Source: Candidatus Aenigmatarchaeota archaeon
GTDB lineage: Archaea > Aenigmatarchaeota > Aenigmatarchaeia > GW2011-AR5
Direction: 5' to 3'
Length of the DNA stretch: 15,046 bases
NCBI GenBank assembly: GCA_016187365.1
Contig: JACPJX010000003.1
Coordinates: forward strand, 1 to 15,046
In this document: in pieces, positions 12,710-15,046 of the stretch
Layout of the letters: every line of letters begins with the position of its first letter
How positions within the stretch are numbered: position 1 is the stretch's first letter
Notes under the pieces: model-generated
Database searches by the model: none
What the model saw: only the letters and a program-made list of their open reading frames with translations
Told to the model about the DNA's origin: nothing
Program-made: the position numbers and the translations under genes

Positions 12710-13372
12710 ATGCTGCAACTGGTTGTTTGGGACTGGAATGGAACATTGATTGCAGATACCCAGGCATGCATGGACGCCGGAAATCATGTAATCAGGACAT
12801 ACGGCGGCACTCCGCTTCCCAGAAAAACGTATGCTGCAACTTTCGATTTTCCGACTATAGACTTCTATTGCAGGCAGGGCTGCGATAGGGAATCCCTCGA
12901 GTCCGGGTATAGAGAGGCGTTTTATGGGTTTTATGCAAAAAGGGCTTCAAGATGCCGCACAAGACAGGGTGCCAGGAAAGCCTTGGCCTGGCTGCGGGAA
13001 AGGTCCATCCCAAGCGTTATTCTGAGCAATCACTTAGAGGGCGACATTTCTTCTCACCTGGATAGGCTGAGCTTGACAGAGTATTTCGGCCGGATATTGG
13101 CAAATACGGAAATTGGAGTCAGCGCTTCAGGAAACAACAAAATCTACATGATGAGAAAACATTTGACCGATACATCCTACAACCCTTCAGAAACGGTCAT
13201 AGTTGGCGACTCTCCGGAAGATATAGCAATAGGAAGGGAGCTGCATATGAGAACTGTTGCTGTCGAAGACGGCTATTTTTCCACGCCCAGATTAAGGGCA
13301 AGCAAACCCGACCATATCATAGGCAGCCTTAGAAAATCAACCGAAATTTTCGAGGAATGTCATGAGAATTGA
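12710..13372 (+). CDS. HAD-family hydrolase (phosphoglycolate phosphatase-like)
   Basis: The 220-residue protein has all four HAD motifs: I, VVWDWNGTLIAD with nucleophile D8; II, VILSNH with S106; III, K144 in GNNKIYMM; IV, VIVGDSPEDIAIG with the metal-binding GDSPED (166-171). An alpha-helical cap of about 70 residues between motifs I and II fits the C1-capped phosphoglycolate-phosphatase-like group, which dephosphorylates small metabolites. The residue two after the nucleophile is N rather than the usual D; the DWNGT variant occurs in real HAD proteins, but it replaces the general acid/base of classical phosphatases, so activity and substrate are uncertain. The gene is a single unit with its own TATA box and converges on the small membrane protein gene, six bases beyond its stop. 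Confidence 0.85.
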   Translation: MLQLVVWDWNGTLIADTQACMDAGNHVIRTYGGTPLPRKTYAATFDFPTIDFYCRQGCDRESLESGYREAFYGFYAKRASRCRTRQGARKALAWLRERSIPSVILSNHLEGDISSHLDRLSLTEYFGRILANTEIGVSASGNNKIYMMRKHLTDTSYNPSETVIVGDSPEDIAIGRELHMRTVAVEDGYFSTPRLRASKPDHIIGSLRKSTEIFEECHEN

Positions 13373-13378
13373 AAAAAT

Positions 13379-13585
13379 CTAGAACTTGAACGGCACGATG
13401 TTCTTCAGGAAGAAGAGCCAGAACAGGGCCATGACGACAAATGTGGTCACGCTGACGCCTATGCGGACGAGCTTGTGGTCCATCTCCCTGAAGTCGTCCC
13501 TCGAAAGGCTGAAGAAGGCCTTCACGAATCCGGCAAGATGCCGCAGCTTCGACTTCTTTTTGTTGTAAGTGAAATCCTCTTCCAT
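13379..13585 (-). CDS. Small single-pass membrane protein, hypothetical
   Basis: The 68-residue product has a basic, soluble N-terminal half (KKKSKLRHLAGFVKAFFSLS) and one hydrophobic helix near the C-terminus (about 42-60, including TTFVVMALFWLFFL), so it is probably an inner-membrane protein with the basic part in the cytoplasm. I do not recognise a family. A TATA box lies about 26 bases before its ATG, which supports it as a real gene, as does its position without conflict between the HAD gene and the RPA-like gene. It lies downstream of mcm and the RPA-like gene on the same strand, but its own promoter argues against dependence on that unit. Confidence 0.6.
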   Translation of the reverse strand: MEEDFTYNKKKSKLRHLAGFVKAFFSLSRDDFREMDHKLVRIGVSVTTFVVMALFWLFFLKNIVPFKF

Positions 13586-13606
13586 GGAAATAGTTAAGCG
13601 GAAAAC

Positions 13607-13617
13607 CTTTATATTAG
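13607..13617 (-). promoter_or_regulatory. TATA box of the small membrane protein gene
   Basis: On the - strand TAATATAAAGG has its TATAAA core centred near 13611, 26 bases before the ATG at 13585, again consistent with a leaderless transcript. It lies in the 46-bp gap after the RPA-like gene. Confidence 0.6.
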
Positions 13618-13631
13618 TTTCTAAAAGAAAA

Positions 13632-14363
13632 TCACAGCCTTCTTATCTTCCCGGGCCGCGGCTCGTAGCACAGGCCTTCCTCAAGAAGCTCCTGCACGGC
13701 CTTGTCTATCTCGTTTTCACCGAGGCCTGACGACGCGATGAGGTCTGTATAGTCGCAGCCTTCGCCCTTGTCGAGGGACTCTATCATGTCCATGACGCTC
13801 TTCTTGGCGTCGACTGACGGCTTCCCGCCCTCCTCCTGCGCAAGGATGTCCTCGACGAACTCGTGCTCCATTCCGTACCTCTCCACCATCATCCTGGCCA
13901 GCTCGTCCACGTCGCTTGCCTGCTCCTTGTGCTTCAGTATCGTCTCCCTCATGCCGCCCAGATTCTTTTCCCTGCGCCGTATCTCAAGTTCCCTCAGAAT
14001 CTCGAAATTGGGGTCGCTTACCTTCGTTATCACCTCGGGCGCAATATAGAGTTCGCCGTTGTATTCCTTTATCCTGCCTATGACGTCAACGGTATCGCCC
14101 GGCACTATGTTCTCAATCATGGAAAGCGCGCTGAACACCTTCACCCTTATGGTGTCGGTGCCGTCGTCTATGGTGAGCGAGGCGAATTTTCCCGTCTCGG
14201 CGGCGAACTTGTCAACGACAACGGAAAGAATCCGCACCCTCGAGAGCCTTTCGCCCAGCGGCGTGACGACGTAGCTCGGGTTGAAGCCGTCCTGCTGGAC
14301 GAACCTGCCCCCGCTTATGCCGGAAAGCCTTGTCTTCAGTGCGGTGAGGCGCTTGCGGTCCAT
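13632..14363 (-). CDS. RPA32-like OB-fold single-stranded DNA-binding protein with C-terminal winged helix
   Basis: The 243-residue protein has an OB fold at about 42-117: RVRILSVVVDKFAAETGKFA, SLTIDDGTDTIRVKVFS, then VPGDTVDVIGRIKEYNGELY with the final strand of RPA2/tRNA-anticodon-type OB folds. A charged helical region (119-180, possible coiled coil) follows, then a winged helix (about 186-243) ending LLEEGLCYEPRPGKIRRL. OB fold plus C-terminal winged helix is the architecture of RPA32. Single-stranded DNA binding in replication or repair is therefore likely. The start is fixed by AGGTGATA (14373-14366 on the - strand), a nearly ideal ribosome site just before the ATG. The gene follows mcm by 31 bases with no obvious promoter, so both are probably one replication operon. 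Whether it is the main RPA or an accessory OB protein is unknown. Confidence 0.8.
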   Translation of the reverse strand: MDRKRLTALKTRLSGISGGRFVQQDGFNPSYVVTPLGERLSRVRILSVVVDKFAAETGKFASLTIDDGTDTIRVKVFSALSMIENIVPGDTVDVIGRIKEYNGELYIAPEVITKVSDPNFEILRELEIRRREKNLGGMRETILKHKEQASDVDELARMMVERYGMEHEFVEDILAQEEGGKPSVDAKKSVMDMIESLDKGEGCDYTDLIASSGLGENEIDKAVQELLEEGLCYEPRPGKIRRL

Positions 14364-14394
14364 GGTATCACCTATGATATGAAATTATTAATTG

Positions 14395-15046
14395 CTATCT
14401 CGACTTCTTGATGAAGCCGACCCTGGGCTCGAACAGGGTGCCCTCGTTCTTCAGCCTCTCTATGATTTCGTCGATGCCCTCTATCCCCTGCTCCTCGGCG
14501 GCTGCCTTGACATCCTCGACAGGCACTTCCTTCATGGTCTTCTGGAGGGATTCGATTATTTCCAGCACCTGGTGTATCTTCCTGCGCCTGCCAGCGGGCA
14601 TGCCGCCTTCCACCCTGTCTATGTCTATCCTGCCGGTTTCGTAGTCGTAGCCGAGCTGCGAGAGCGAGTATTTCATCAGGTTTATTGCGCGCTCCGCGTC
14701 TTCTGCCCTTATTTTAGTGTCAAGGCGTATCTTTGCCGAAGCCTCAGCCATCCGTATCAGCGCCTCATACTGCCTCAGCGTTATGCTTATCGTGTTGGTG
14801 TCCTCGCCCGTGTACCTGTTTCTCATGTCCACGTAGAATTCCTTCAATCTTTGGGCGGCGTCATCGGTAAGCTCTATGGCGATTATCTGCTTTGAATATG
14901 CGATGTACTTGCGCAGAAGATTAATGTCTATCGCAGGCTCGACAAGTTCGGGCCTTGTCCTCGACATTATTATATGGTCAGCGAGCTTTTCATCCTGAGT
15001 CCTGTCCGGCCTGTCCTTCAGCGCGAACTTCAGGTCAAATCTGGAA
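14395..15046 (-). CDS. mcm: MCM replicative helicase, C-terminal part (5' end outside window)
   Basis: MCM is the hexameric replicative helicase of archaea and eukaryotes. The first complete codons in the window read SRFDLKFALKDRPDRTQDEK, the arginine-finger motif (SRFDL) and following strand of the MCM AAA+ domain. Next come the lid helix LLRKYIAYSKQI and the sensor-2 region ITLRQYEALIRMAEASAKIR, then a linker and a C-terminal winged helix ending LKNEGTLFEPRVGFIKKSR. About 216 residues are present; Walker A, Walker B and the N-terminal DNA-binding domain lie upstream of the window edge. The frame is open to base 15046, so the ATG at 14967 is internal. The RPA-like gene follows on the same strand. 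Confidence 0.95.
   Translation of the reverse strand, partial: SRFDLKFALKDRPDRTQDEKLADHIIMSRTRPELVEPAIDINLLRKYIAYSKQIIAIELTDDAAQRLKEFYVDMRNRYTGEDTNTISITLRQYEALIRMAEASAKIRLDTKIRAEDAERAINLMKYSLSQLGYDYETGRIDIDRVEGGMPAGRRRKIHQVLEIIESLQKTMKEVPVEDVKAAAEEQGIEGIDEIIERLKNEGTLFEPRVGFIKKSR

Noticed and set aside
14392..14895. 167-codon + strand frame opposite mcm
   Set aside because: Shadow of the conserved MCM sensor-2 and winged-helix region.
1..15046. Search by eye for tRNA genes, CRISPR arrays, transposase genes and defence genes
   Set aside because: No tRNA arm pattern, no regularly spaced direct repeats, no transposase or Cas motifs were seen; the only mobile element recognised is the SufB intein.

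Overview
The window looks like a moderately GC-balanced piece of an archaeal chromosome. Archaeal marks are a diphthine synthase (Dph5), a DUF357 protein, an archaeal MCM helicase next to an RPA/OB-fold protein, TATA-box promoters placed about 26 bases before start codons (several apparently leaderless genes), and GGTGAT-type ribosome binding sites. Small proteins, tight packing and a cysteine-cluster membrane protein would fit a DPANN-type lineage such as Micrarchaeota, but that placement is inference.

Left part (1-1058, + strand): the end of a YyaL/SPATA20-like thioredoxin-domain protein overlaps, by ATGA, an archaeal endonuclease IV homologue. Then comes the centrepiece (1100-7662, + strand): a complete SUF iron-sulfur cluster operon in the order PadR-type regulator, sufC, sufB, sufD, sufS, sufU. 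The ATPase SufC and the scaffold proteins SufB and SufD form the assembly complex, SufS supplies sulfur from cysteine, and SufU accepts or relays it. The first gene is a winged-helix PadR-family regulator with three cysteines near its C-terminus. Its promoter carries an 18-bp ATGTATGT-GA-ACATACAT palindrome lying over the predicted transcription start and touching the start codon: a candidate autoregulated, iron-sulfur-sensing switch. SufB is interrupted by a 388-residue intein with a LAGLIDADG homing endonuclease, placed exactly before a conserved cysteine, so functional SufB needs protein splicing.

Middle part (7665-9272): an AT-rich, apparently broken PIN-domain gene runs into the 3' end of a convergent tspO gene; a compact divergent promoter separates tspO from a two-gene unit encoding a membrane-anchored ten-cysteine protein and a small heat-shock protein. 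From 9269 to 11451 (- strand) lie a divergent PurM-like AIR synthase and a DUF362 protein, the latter with an 11-bp-arm inverted repeat over its start codon. From 11531 to 13372 (+ strand) are dph5, a DUF357 gene, a possible 56-residue small ORF and a HAD hydrolase. The right end (- strand) holds a replication cluster: the C-terminal part of MCM, an RPA32-like OB-fold protein whose C-terminal winged helix resembles that of MCM, and a small membrane protein with its own promoter.

No tRNA, rRNA, CRISPR array or insertion sequence was recognised. No gene-free stretch exceeds 300 bases; the longest is 12469-12709, which holds only the possible small ORF and a promoter.
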